Origin: Streptomyces syringium
GTDB taxonomy: Bacteria; Actinomycetota; Actinomycetes; Streptomycetales; Streptomycetaceae
Assembly (NCBI RefSeq): GCF_017876625.1
Contig: NZ_JAGIOH010000001.1
Location: 2,046,001 to 2,110,000, forward strand
DNA length: 64,000 bases
Reading direction: 5' to 3'
The translations under genes and the position numbers were made by a program. The notes beneath the pieces are model-generated. The model made no database searches. It had not been told where the DNA came from and worked only from the letters and a program-made list of their open reading frames with translations. Position 1 is the stretch's first letter; each line of letters starts with the position of its first letter. Below, in pieces: positions 20,656 to 28,775 of the stretch.

Positions 20656-20676
20656 ACCTGTACAAGTGGTACAGGT
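20656..20676. promoter_or_regulatory. Operator-like 21-bp inverted repeat upstream of the gene at 20695
   Basis: ACCTGTAC-AAGTG-GTACAGGT: two perfect 8-bp arms around 5 bases, ending 18 nt before the GTG start. Such symmetry and spacing suit a dimeric repressor (GntR or TetR type), but no regulator gene is adjacent. Confidence 0.5.
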
Positions 20677-20694
20677 GACGGGAGGGAAACGGCC

Positions 20695-22293
20695 GTGACC
20701 GAGCCACGTGACGGCGAACCGCCCACCGGGCTCGATCTCACCACCGCCGAGTGGGGCATGTGGCAGGCGTTCCGCAATGGCAGCACGCACGATCTGCGCA
20801 CCCCCTATCCCGAGCGCAACGACCCGACCGGCCCGCACACCTGGGGGCCCGAGCGCAGTGTGCGCGCCCGGGTCGTCGCCCTGCTGCTCCTGGACGGCCC
20901 GCCCGCCCAGCCGGGCCGGGTCTGCGCCCTGAAGCTCAACGGCGTGCACGTCACCGGCACGCTGGATCTCTCGGGCGGGACGGTCGTCCCGTATGTCGAG
21001 ATGCACAATTGCCGTTTCGAGCAGCAGATCCTGTTACCGGAGAGCCGTTTCACCACCCTGCGGCTGGTGGGCTGCGCGATCCCCCGGCTGGAGGCCGCCC
21101 GGCTGACCACCGAGGGCGATCTGCATCTGCCGCGCTGCATCATCCCGAGCGGCATCCGGCTGACGGACGCGCACATCGGGTCGGATCTGCTGCTCAACCA
21201 GATGATGGTGCGCCGGGACCGGCGCGGGCTGTCCATCGCCGCGGACGGGCTGACCGTCGGGCAGGACCTCCAGGCCGAGATGATGCGTTCCGACGGGGAG
21301 CTGAGCATGCGCGGCGCGAAGATAGGCGCCTCGCTGAGCCTGCGCGGCAGCTCGCTGAACAACCCCTTCGGGCGGCGCGCCTTCAACGCCCCGCAGCTGA
21401 CCGTGGAGCGCACCCTCTATCTCACGGCGGCCGGCGTGAGCGGTTCCCCCTTCACCGCCGCGACTCCCCCGTACGGCATCACCAACACCCCCGAGCACGG
21501 CACCCGTCTGCAGAGCTTCGAGTGCCAGGGCGGGGTGCGGCTCGACGACGGGCGGTTCGGCGACGCGGTGGACCTCAGCCAGGCCCGCTTCGTGATGGAG
21601 TCGGACCAGGAGCTTTCGCTGCGCCGCGTCCAGACGCCCGAGCTGCGTTTCCTCGCCGAGCGGCAGCAGCGCGGGCGGGTGGTGCTGTCGGGGGCGCGGG
21701 TGGCCAATCTGGTCGACCGGGCGGACAGCTGGCCGGGGCCCGGGGGCCTGGTGATGGCCGGGTTCTTCTACGAGCACCTGATACCGCTCGGCCACTTCCC
21801 GCTGGCCCGCCGGCTGGAGTGGGTGGCGGCCGCCACCCCGGAGTACGCCCCGGAGCCGTACGAGCGGCTGGCGGGCGCCCTGCGGGCCAGCGGTGAGGAC
21901 GCGGACGCGCGCGCGGTGCTGCTCGCCAAGCAGCGCCGCAGACGCGAGACGCTGCCGCTGGCCGGCAAGGCGTGGGGGTACCTCCAGGACTGGACGGTGG
22001 CGTACGGCTACCGCCCCGGGCGGGCCGCGGTGTGGATGGCGGTGCTGTGGGCGCTGGGCACCGTGTATTTCACCTGGCGCCCGGTGGCGCCCCTGAAGGA
22101 CGGCGAGGGGCCGGACTGGAGTCCCGTGCTGTACACCCTGGATCTGCTGCTGCCGGTCATCGACCTGGGGCAGGGCAATTTCTGGAAACCCGTCGGGGCC
22201 GCCCAGTGGGTGGTGACGGCCTTGATCCTGCTCGGCTGGGTGCTGGCCACCACGGTCGCCGCCGGGGCCTCCCGGTTGCTGCGCCGTCAGTGA
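20695..22293 (+). CDS. Large membrane protein with beta-helix-like N-terminal region
   Basis: 532 aa from GTG 20695, preceded by GGGAGGG. Residues about 75-385 show repeating short strands (HVTGTLDLSGGTVV, LRLVGCAIPRLEA, IGSDLLLN, IGASLSLRGSSLN), like pentapeptide or bactofilin-type solenoids. A helical stretch follows (PEPYERLAGALRASGEDADA, then KQRRRRET), then two or three membrane helices at the C-terminus (about 445-530). Streptomycete homologues are often called membrane-associated oxidoreductases, but I see no cofactor motif. Divergent from hisD. Confidence 0.7.
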   Translation: MTEPRDGEPPTGLDLTTAEWGMWQAFRNGSTHDLRTPYPERNDPTGPHTWGPERSVRARVVALLLLDGPPAQPGRVCALKLNGVHVTGTLDLSGGTVVPYVEMHNCRFEQQILLPESRFTTLRLVGCAIPRLEAARLTTEGDLHLPRCIIPSGIRLTDAHIGSDLLLNQMMVRRDRRGLSIAADGLTVGQDLQAEMMRSDGELSMRGAKIGASLSLRGSSLNNPFGRRAFNAPQLTVERTLYLTAAGVSGSPFTAATPPYGITNTPEHGTRLQSFECQGGVRLDDGRFGDAVDLSQARFVMESDQELSLRRVQTPELRFLAERQQRGRVVLSGARVANLVDRADSWPGPGGLVMAGFFYEHLIPLGHFPLARRLEWVAAATPEYAPEPYERLAGALRASGEDADARAVLLAKQRRRRETLPLAGKAWGYLQDWTVAYGYRPGRAAVWMAVLWALGTVYFTWRPVAPLKDGEGPDWSPVLYTLDLLLPVIDLGQGNFWKPVGAAQWVVTALILLGWVLATTVAAGASRLLRRQ

Positions 22294-22297
22294 AACC

Positions 22298-22321
22298 GCG
22301 GCCCGGGGAAATCCCGGCCGC
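22298..22321 (+). terminator. Candidate terminator after the gene ending at 22293
   Basis: GCGGCCCGGGG / TCCCGGCCGC stem with one bulge and a short A-rich loop, a few bases past the stop. Confidence 0.5.
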
Positions 22322-22357
22322 CTTCGCCGCCGTCCGGGGCCATTAGGCTTACCGGCT

Positions 22358-23095
22358 GTGACCACCGCGCGCCTTCCGCTCTTCCCGCTGAACTCGGTGC
22401 TGTTCCCGGGACTCGTCCTCCCGCTGAACGTCTTCGAGCAGCGGTACCGTGCGCTGATGCGCGACCTGTCGGCCCTGCCGGAGGACGAGCCGCGCCGCTT
22501 CGGCGTCGTCGCCATCCGCGACGGCAGCGAGGTCGCGCCCAGCGCGCCCGGTCTGCCCGAGGGCGCCCGCCCGGAGCCGGGACCGGCCTCCGGCTTCGGC
22601 GCCGACCCGATCAAGGCGTTCCACCTGGTGGGCTGCACGGCGGACGCGGCGACGATCCGCGAGCGCGAGAACGGCACGTACGAGGTGCTGGCCACCGGCA
22701 CCACCCGCTTCCGGCTGCTGTCCGTCGACGCCTCGGGCCCGTATCTGACGGGTGAGGTCGAGACCATCGAGGAGGAGCAGGGCGAGGAGGCGGGCGCGCT
22801 GGCCTCCGGTGTCGTGCGGGCGTTCCGGGCCTACCAGAAGCGGCTGGCGGGGGCGCGCGAGCGCTCACTGAACGGGGAGGCGGACCTGCCCGGCGAGCCG
22901 TCGGTGCTGTCCTATCTGGTGGCGGCCGCGGCGGTGCTGGACACCCCGGCCAAGCAGCGGCTGCTGGAGGCCCCGGACACGGCGGCCCGGCTGGCGGCGG
23001 AGCTGAAATTGCTGCGCGCGGAGACCGCGGTGATCGCTAAGCTCCCGTCGCTCCCGGCCACGGATCTCACCCGGCGGCCGACGAGCCCCAACTGA
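22358..23095 (+). CDS. LON peptidase substrate-binding domain protein
   Basis: 245 aa from GTG. The N-terminus LPLFPLNSVLFPGLVLPLNV then FEQRYRALM is the hallmark of the Lon N-terminal (substrate-binding) domain, standing alone without ATPase or protease parts. The C-terminal half is helical (VAAAAVLDTPAKQRLLEAPD). Cereblon-like stand-alone domains of this kind bind proteins or ligands; the partner here is unknown. Followed by ybaK after 65 bases. Confidence 0.85.
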   Translation: MTTARLPLFPLNSVLFPGLVLPLNVFEQRYRALMRDLSALPEDEPRRFGVVAIRDGSEVAPSAPGLPEGARPEPGPASGFGADPIKAFHLVGCTADAATIRERENGTYEVLATGTTRFRLLSVDASGPYLTGEVETIEEEQGEEAGALASGVVRAFRAYQKRLAGARERSLNGEADLPGEPSVLSYLVAAAAVLDTPAKQRLLEAPDTAARLAAELKLLRAETAVIAKLPSLPATDLTRRPTSPN

Positions 23096-23160
23096 GCCCG
23101 GCGGAACCCCGGCGGTTCTCCGGCGAGTCAGCAGCGGATCACCAGCGGAAGGGGTCGGCC

Positions 23161-23661
23161 TTGGCGAAGAAGGCCAGGAAGCAGCAGTCCGGTGCCACGC
23201 CCGCGACCGTCGCCCTGGAGAAGGCGGGCACCGTCTTCTCCGTGCGCGCCTACGAGCACGACCCGGCCGCCCCCTCCTACGGCGAGGAGGCCGCCGAGGC
23301 GCTCGGCATCGATCCGAGCCGGGTGTTCAAGACCCTGGTGGCCGAGGTGGACGGCGTGCTGACCGTGGCCGTCGTGCCCGTCTCCGGTTCGCTCGACCTC
23401 AAGGCCCTCGCGGCCGCGGTCGGCGGCAAGCGGGCGGCGATGGCCGACCCGGCGGCCGCCGAGCGCACCACGGGGTACGTGCGGGGCGGGATCTCGCCGC
23501 TCGGCCAGCGCAAGCGGCTGCCGACGGCGCTGGACGCCTCGGCGGGGACGTATCCGACGATCTGTGTCTCGGCGGGCCGGCGCGGGCTGGAGGTCGAGCT
23601 GTCGCCCGACGACCTCGCGGCGCTGACGGGCGCGGTGCTCGCGCCGATCGCCCGCCCCTGA
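23161..23661 (+). CDS. ybaK: Cys-tRNA(Pro) deacylase (YbaK/EbsC family)
   Basis: 166 aa; hydrolyses Cys-tRNA(Pro) made in error by prolyl-tRNA synthetase. Start is a TTG with GGAAGGGG upstream, giving MAKKARKQQ. The conserved lysine region PSRVFKTLV and the later GGISPLGQRKRLPT plus a C-terminal ELSPDDLAALTGA fit the family. Length is normal. Confidence 0.9.
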   Translation: MAKKARKQQSGATPATVALEKAGTVFSVRAYEHDPAAPSYGEEAAEALGIDPSRVFKTLVAEVDGVLTVAVVPVSGSLDLKALAAAVGGKRAAMADPAAAERTTGYVRGGISPLGQRKRLPTALDASAGTYPTICVSAGRRGLEVELSPDDLAALTGAVLAPIARP

Positions 23662-23775
23662 GCCACCCGTACGCTCCCGCGCTTCTTGCCGTGGGCCTGG
23701 ACTGTTGCGCGTCCCTCCGTTACGACCGAGGGGCGGGCCGCCGTACGCGCGTCCCGCCCAGGGAGGGGACCGCTC

Positions 23776-23850
23776 ATGTCGAAGCGCACCCGCAAGCGCC
23801 GCTGGCGTCTGAAGAAGAACCGCGCGAACCATGGAAGGCGTCCGGCGTAG
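23776..23850 (+). CDS. Ribosomal protein bL37 (24 aa)
   Basis: MSKRTRKRRWRLKKNRANHG followed by RRPA and a stop. GGAGGGG lies 7 nt before the ATG, a near-perfect ribosome-binding site. It resembles bL37, the 24-aa protein found in the mycobacterial large ribosomal subunit by cryo-EM, in size, Arg/Lys content and the ANHGxRP C-terminal motif. Too short for most gene finders. It precedes palindrome copy C and converges on the DUF2567 gene. Confidence 0.85.
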   Translation: MSKRTRKRRWRLKKNRANHGRRPA

Positions 23851-23906
23851 CGCGGGGCGCCTGCGGCGGGCGGGCCGAACCGCGGCGGCAGGCGCCCTGC
23901 GGGCGC

Positions 23907-23977
23907 GTCCTCAATCGCCGGACGGGCCGGGAAGGGCTGAGCCCAGCCGAAATCAAGCCCGTCCGGCGATTGAGGAC
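23907..23977. repeat. Composite palindrome, copy C
   Basis: Arms of 21 nt (GTCCTCAATCGCCGGACGGG plus C) at 23907-23927 and 23957-23977 with a 29-nt loop that itself contains GGGCTGAGCCC. The left flank GCGCCCTGCGGGCGC and right flank ACACCGCCGCGCAGCGG match copy D. Located between the convergent bL37 and DUF2567 genes. Confidence 0.85.
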
Positions 23978-24024
23978 ACCGCCGCGCAGCGGTGGTGCGG
24001 GCGCCACCGGCAGCCCGCAGGGCG

Positions 24025-24681
24025 CTACGGCTTCGGCGGAAGGCCGGGCGCGGCCCAGTCCGGTTCGGGGTCGCGGGGGCCGAACGCCGCTGTCAGGCCG
24101 AGGTGGACGGCCATCGCGGAGAGGGGCCAGAACAGCAGCGCCCCCTTGGCGGCCAGCCGGAGCGGGGCGTCGAAGACCACGCCCCGGCCGGCGGCCCGGG
24201 CGCTCGCGGCCACATCGGAGCTCGGGCCGAGCCACACCCCCAGCCGCCAGCCGATCGCCGACGCGAGCAGCGAGCCGAGCGCCAGGCCGATGACGAGGGG
24301 GATCCCGCCGCGGCGGCGGAACCAGAAGACCAGGGCCGCGCTCACCGCGCCGAAGCCCACCGCCAGCAGCACGAACGTGCCGTCCGCGCCGATCGCCTGC
24401 TCGCCCTCGGTGGCCTTGAGGTAGACGGCCTTGCCGTCCGAGATCAGCGGCACGCGCGGCGCCAGCCACACCCACAGCAGTCCCAGCAGCACCCCGGCCA
24501 CGCTCACCACCGCGGCGACGACCGCGGCCTGGCGCAGCTCGACGTGGAGCCCCGGGCCGTCGGCGGCCCCGTCGGCAGCCCCGTCGGCGGTTTCCCGGTG
24601 CACGAGCCCGTGCGGCGGGACCTGCGAGGGATCGTGCGAGGAGTCGTGCGGGGGTTCGTGCGGCGTCAGCGGTGCGGTCAC
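24025..24681 (-). CDS. DUF2567-type membrane protein
   Basis: 218 aa from GTG 24681 (VTAPLTPHEPPHD); the ribosome-binding site is weak. A His/Asp/Pro-rich cytosolic N-terminus (1-50) precedes a membrane helix (about 57-80), an extracytoplasmic stretch with LISDGKAVYLKATEGEQAIGAD split over about 85-107, and two or three more helices. This layout matches the actinobacterial DUF2567 family, function unknown. Ends at palindrome copy C. Confidence 0.7.
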   Translation of the reverse strand: MTAPLTPHEPPHDSSHDPSQVPPHGLVHRETADGAADGAADGPGLHVELRQAAVVAAVVSVAGVLLGLLWVWLAPRVPLISDGKAVYLKATEGEQAIGADGTFVLLAVGFGAVSAALVFWFRRRGGIPLVIGLALGSLLASAIGWRLGVWLGPSSDVAASARAAGRGVVFDAPLRLAAKGALLFWPLSAMAVHLGLTAAFGPRDPEPDWAAPGLPPKP

Positions 24682-24740
24682 CTTGCCATCGTGCCAGGTC
24701 GACGACGTGCCGTCGGCGGCAGGACCGCCGCTGCGGCGCG

Positions 24741-25601
24741 TCACCGCACGGCCGCCCGGCGGTACGCCCAGGTGGCGACGGCCAGCGAGACCACGCCCAC
24801 GGCGGCGCACACCCCGAGGTCCGCGGCCACCAGCAGCCAGTCGGGCCGCTCGTCGAAAGTCCGCGCCAGGGCCTCCACACCGTAGGTGGAGGGCAGCAGA
24901 TCGCGCGCGTAGCCGATGGGGGCGGGCAGGTGCGCGGCCGGGAGCACGCCGAGCAGCAGCGCCGCGGACATGCCCAACTGGCCGCACAGCGTCGCCAGCT
25001 CCTGCCGGGGCGCGAGCAGCCCGAGCGCCGCGCCGAGCCCGGCGAGGGCCGCCCCGGCCAGCGGGATCACCGCGACGAGCACCCACAGGTGGGTCATCGG
25101 CAGATGGAACAGCGCGCTTCCGACGACCGCCGTGACGGCCGTGCCGGGCACGGTGAAGGACGCGTACGCCGCCGCCGCGCCCAGCACCACGGCCGCGGGC
25201 GGCACCGGGAGGGTCGCGTAGTGGTCGAGGCCGCCACTGGCGCGCAGCTGCCCGAAGTACTGGGCGAGGAGGTTCAGCGCGACGAACGCCACGACCAGCA
25301 CGCTGGACCCGGCGACCACGGCCCGCGCCTCGTCCCCGCCGTCCACGACCCCGCGCATCAGGACCATGATCCCGACGGACTGGAACGTCGCGACGAACAG
25401 CAGCGGGATCCGTGCCACCCGGGCACGCGAGAGCTGCGCCCGGTACACGGCGACCAGGGCGGGCAGCAGCCGCGCCCGGGGAGCGAGCGGGGCGGCGCCG
25501 TCACCGTCGCCGTCGGACCAGGGGCGGGCGCGGTCCTCGGAGCGTGCCGGGTCCTCGGCTCCGGCCCGGCCGGACACCACCTCTGCGGATACAGCAGTCA
25601 C
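24741..25601 (-). CDS. ABC transporter permease (ABC-2 type)
   Basis: 286 aa with an Asp/Glu/Arg-rich N-terminus (1-45) and six membrane segments over about 60-280. It belongs to the ABC-2 superfamily by topology and by its place directly after the ATPase gene (48 bases). DHYATLPVPP is a cytosolic loop often seen in streptomycete members of this type. Likely an exporter with the product at 25650-26684; substrate unknown. Confidence 0.85.
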   Translation of the reverse strand: MTAVSAEVVSGRAGAEDPARSEDRARPWSDGDGDGAAPLAPRARLLPALVAVYRAQLSRARVARIPLLFVATFQSVGIMVLMRGVVDGGDEARAVVAGSSVLVVAFVALNLLAQYFGQLRASGGLDHYATLPVPPAAVVLGAAAAYASFTVPGTAVTAVVGSALFHLPMTHLWVLVAVIPLAGAALAGLGAALGLLAPRQELATLCGQLGMSAALLLGVLPAAHLPAPIGYARDLLPSTYGVEALARTFDERPDWLLVAADLGVCAAVGVVSLAVATWAYRRAAVR

Positions 25602-25649
25602 CCGGCACAGCTCCTGTTCGGTCCGGTCCAGTGGCCCGTCATGAATGGG

Positions 25650-26684
25650 TCACCCCTTCACCAGTCCCTCCGTGCGGTCGCCGCCGAGCGCCAGATAGAC
25701 GTCCTCCAGGCTCGGGGTGGCCAGCGTGAAGTCGTCGAGTGCGGCGAAGGCGGGGCCGCCGGTCACGGCGGCCACGGCGGCCCGCGCCTCGGCGGGGCCG
25801 AGCCGCAGCGACCAGCGGCGGCCCGACTCGTGGGCCGCGTCGCGCAGCGCCGCGACCTCGGGGATGTCCAGCGGGGGCTCGGCGCGCCAGACGAGTTCGA
25901 CGCGGACCTCGTCGCCGACGAGCTCCTTGAGGCCGGTGGGGGTGTCGCAGGCGATGATCCGGCCGCGTTCGAGGACGGCGACCCGGTCGAGGACGGTCTC
26001 GGCCTCGATGACGTTGTGGGTGACGAGCAGCACCGTCGCGCCGCGCTCGGCGCGCCGCCGGTCGACGGCGGCCCAGACGGCGCGGCGGGCGACGGGGTCC
26101 ATGCCGGTGGTGGGCTCGTCCAGGACGAGCACGGGCCGTTCCCCGACGAGGGTCGCGGCGAAGCAGGCGAGCCGGCGCTGGCCGCCGGAGAGCTTCTTCA
26201 GCGGCCGCCCGGCGATCGGGGCGAGGCCCAGCTCGTCGATGACGGCGTCGCGCTCGGCGCGGGCGTCGCGCAGGGCGAGGCCACGCAGCCGCCCGGTGGT
26301 CTCCGCGGCCAGGGACACCGTCAGCTCGTCGAGCGCGGTGGACTCCTGGCCGAGGTAGCCGACGAGCCGGGAGGCGCGCTCGGGGTGGCGTACGAGGTCG
26401 TGGCCGAGCAGGTCGACGCTGCCCGCGTCGGGCCGCAGCAGACCGGTGAGCTGGCGCACGAGCGTGGACTTGCCGGCGCCGTTGGGGCCGAGCAGTCCGA
26501 AGATCTCGCCGCGCCGGACGTCGAGGTCGATGCCGTCGGAGGCCCGCACGGCGGCCGCGCCGGGGGCGCCCCGCCGGCCGCGCGCGGCGGGGTAGGTCTT
26601 GACCAGGCCGCGCACGGTGCACACCGCGTCGTCCGTCGCCCGCCCTGGGGAGCCCCGCTCCGCCTGTTTCGCGCCCATCCTCAC
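25650..26684 (-). CDS. ABC transporter ATP-binding protein
   Basis: 344 aa. Walker A LGPNGAGKST, signature LSGGQRRLA, Walker B VLVLDEPTTGMDP and the switch histidine in VTHN are all intact. The C-terminal 90 residues are a regulatory extension (ELVGDEVRVELVWR, DDFTLATPSLEDVYLALGG) as in drug and antibiotic exporters such as DrrA. An insert after the P-loop start (YPAARGRRGAPGAAAVR) is unusual in length. Pairs with the permease downstream. Confidence 0.93.
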   Translation of the reverse strand: MRMGAKQAERGSPGRATDDAVCTVRGLVKTYPAARGRRGAPGAAAVRASDGIDLDVRRGEIFGLLGPNGAGKSTLVRQLTGLLRPDAGSVDLLGHDLVRHPERASRLVGYLGQESTALDELTVSLAAETTGRLRGLALRDARAERDAVIDELGLAPIAGRPLKKLSGGQRRLACFAATLVGERPVLVLDEPTTGMDPVARRAVWAAVDRRRAERGATVLLVTHNVIEAETVLDRVAVLERGRIIACDTPTGLKELVGDEVRVELVWRAEPPLDIPEVAALRDAAHESGRRWSLRLGPAEARAAVAAVTGGPAFAALDDFTLATPSLEDVYLALGGDRTEGLVKG

Positions 26685-26820
26685 GAGCTATGAGGGTACG
26701 CGCTCCGGCGCCCGCGGCTTGCTTCGGGGTGGCGCACCCGGGGTACGTTCCGCCCGCCGGTCCCCGGCCCCGCGGGTGGTCGCCGTCACGGCGGGAAGGA
26801 GCCCCGGGACGTTTTCCGGC

Positions 26821-28149
26821 TCAGTCCCCGGCCGGGGCGTGCTCTGCCGCCGTGCGCGCGTCGATCTCGCGCCAGAATCCCGCCCGGATCGCATAGCGGT
26901 CGTGCTCGTCGATCTGGTCGTCCTTGTGCGCGAGCAGCCCGAAGCGGGCCGCGTACCGCAGCAGCTCGCCATCGATGCGGTGCGGGATGCGCGGGTACTC
27001 GGTGGAGAGGTGCTGGAGGTGGACGGAGTCGGTGAGGCGCTCGGTCCAGCGGCGGGCGAAGACCTGGCCGACCTCGAAGGGGTCGCCGCCGACGGTGGTG
27101 ATGTCCTCCTCCCGGTCGGCCCAGCGCTGCTCGGCGCTGGTGAGCTGGGCGAGCATGGGGAGGGAGGCAGTTTCGGGCGGTTCGCCCAGGCCGTTTCCGG
27201 CGCCGCGCTCGACCCAGCCCTTGTCGGAGGACCAGCGGAGGGTGGCGTTGGGGGCGGGGGCTGTCCCCTGGCCCGCTTGCCCGGCGGCCTGGCCCGGCCG
27301 GTCCCCGCCGTTCTGGGATGCCGGTCCGGCGAGGCCGCGGGCGAGGCCGGCGAGGTCCTTCGGGGTGGGCACGCCCTTGCTGCCGGGGGTCTCGGAGCCG
27401 CGCTCGGACTCGGGGCAGGTGTCGGGGCAGGGCTCGGCGGGGGTGGCGGGCCGGGTGCCGTTGCGCCGGTCGGGGCGGGCCTCGGCCGCGCGGCTCGCGG
27501 CGGCGGCAGCGGCGGCCGCCGCGGTCTCGGGGAGCGGCGCGGAGAGGATCGCGGCGATCTCGGGGCGCGGCGCGGGCTGCGGGGCGCAGATGCCGGTGAG
27601 TTCCTTGGCGCGGACGGCCCGGGTGATCCAGGTGCGGTCCAGGACGCGGCGCTCGTCGGCTTCGGCGACGAGGTCCTCGGACTGGTTGTAGTCGCCGTCG
27701 GCGGCCTGGACGGCCCACAGGTGGACGGCGACGCCGTGTTCCTTGGCGGACATCAGGCCCGGGAGGAGATCGCCGTCGCCGGTGACGAGCACGATGTCGG
27801 AACAGGCACGGTTGCGGGCCAGCTCGGTGAGCTCGGCGTGCATGGCCGCGTCGACGCCCTTCTGGGCCCACCGGCCGTCGCTGCGGGTCAGGGCCCCCAG
27901 CCGGACGGTGACCCGGGGCATGACGCGGAGCCTGCGGTGCTCGGGCTGCGGCACCCGGTCGGGGGCACCGTCGAACCAGTAGATCCGCAGCAACGGGCGC
28001 TGCGTCTCGGCCTCGGCCCGCTCGCGCAGCCCCTGGATGAGGGTCGCGTGATCGACGGTGATGCGGGACCGGGCGGGTTCCCCGGCCAGCAGGCTCGCGG
28101 CGGCGCCCAGCAGATAGCCGGCGTCCACCAGGACGACGCAGCGGTCCAC
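26821..28149 (-). CDS. NYN-domain (PIN-like) putative ribonuclease
   Basis: 442 aa from GTG 28149 with AGAGGGTGGAAC upstream. Residues 1-165 form a NYN domain: VVLVDAGYL (Asp9), YWFDGAP (Asp60), KGVDAAMHAEL (Asp100) and LVTGDGDLLPG (Asp125, Asp127), the acidic residues that bind metal in this nuclease fold. A low-complexity Ala/Pro/Glu linker (about 195-325) leads to a C-terminal helical domain with WADREEDITTVGGDPFEVG. Likely acts on RNA in the cytosol; target unknown. Two direct repeats lie just upstream. Confidence 0.8.
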   Translation of the reverse strand: MDRCVVLVDAGYLLGAAASLLAGEPARSRITVDHATLIQGLRERAEAETQRPLLRIYWFDGAPDRVPQPEHRRLRVMPRVTVRLGALTRSDGRWAQKGVDAAMHAELTELARNRACSDIVLVTGDGDLLPGLMSAKEHGVAVHLWAVQAADGDYNQSEDLVAEADERRVLDRTWITRAVRAKELTGICAPQPAPRPEIAAILSAPLPETAAAAAAAAASRAAEARPDRRNGTRPATPAEPCPDTCPESERGSETPGSKGVPTPKDLAGLARGLAGPASQNGGDRPGQAAGQAGQGTAPAPNATLRWSSDKGWVERGAGNGLGEPPETASLPMLAQLTSAEQRWADREEDITTVGGDPFEVGQVFARRWTERLTDSVHLQHLSTEYPRIPHRIDGELLRYAARFGLLAHKDDQIDEHDRYAIRAGFWREIDARTAAEHAPAGD

Positions 28150-28160
28150 GTTCCACCCTC

Positions 28161-28181
28161 TTTCTGTCAGTTTTCTGTCAG
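28161..28181 (-). promoter_or_regulatory. Tandem 10-bp direct repeats upstream of the NYN gene
   Basis: TTTCTGTCAG occurs twice (28161-28170 and 28172-28181), one helical turn apart, immediately before the ribosome-binding site. On the coding strand this reads CTGACAGAAA twice. May be a regulator site or part of the 5' UTR. Confidence 0.4.
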
Positions 28182-28416
28182 TCCAGAAGTGCGGTCGCCC
28201 CCCGGCACGGTCGTGCCCCTGGTTTGCCTTGGCTTTCCTTGGAGTCTGCCCGACCGCACGGGGGTTATCAGTCCGAACTGGATCATCGGCGTGGCGGATA
28301 CGGGCACAGATCGATAAGTGCATCTATCACGCACGGTAATTACCCGAAATGCACGGTTCGCCGGCGCGTGCCAGTGTGTTCGGCGGGGGGCAACCCCGAC
28401 TTGGAGGCACAGCAGC

Positions 28417-28590
28417 ATGGCCAAGAACAGGAAGCAGAACCGGGAGCAGCAGAAGAGCAGTGCGGCCGAGCGCGGTACGCAGCAGGCGAAGAGCTCCTCG
28501 ATGGAGGACCGGGCCGATCAGCGGCAGTCCCAGGTGACCCCGGGGGACATGGCGCGCAAGGGCCGCCAGAAGCGCTTCGGTCACAACTGA
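28417..28590 (+). CDS. 57-aa highly charged conserved protein
   Basis: MAKNRKQNREQQKSS at the start and ARKGRQKRFGHN at the end; almost no hydrophobic residues, so probably disordered and nucleic-acid or ribosome associated. TTGGAGG stands before the ATG. Divergent from the NYN gene (267-bp shared region) and convergent with dnaE. I recognise the type as a common streptomycete small protein but know no function. Confidence 0.75.
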   Translation: MAKNRKQNREQQKSSAAERGTQQAKSSSMEDRADQRQSQVTPGDMARKGRQKRFGHN

Positions 28591-28675
28591 GCGGCCGCCG
28601 GACCGCCGGGCGGGGCACGCGGGCGGGCGACCGCGGGCCGTCCGGCCGGAACCGGCCCGGCGCCTTGAAGTGCGA

Positions 28676-28710
28676 GTGGGGCGCGTCCGGTTGACCCGGG
28701 CGCGCCCCAC
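28676..28710. terminator. Hairpin between the 57-aa gene and dnaE
   Basis: 15-bp stem (GTGGGGCGCGTCCGG with one G-U pair) and 5-nt loop in the middle of a convergent gap. Can end transcripts from both sides. Confidence 0.7.
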
Positions 28711-28775
28711 GTTGCCATATGACGGAATTGTCAGCCTGTCCCGGTGGCACCCCGGTCAGGCCCGGCCCGATCCGC

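Noticed and set aside
20507..20694. His leader peptide and attenuator before hisD
   Set aside because: No run of His codons and no antiterminator-terminator pair could be seen on the minus strand.
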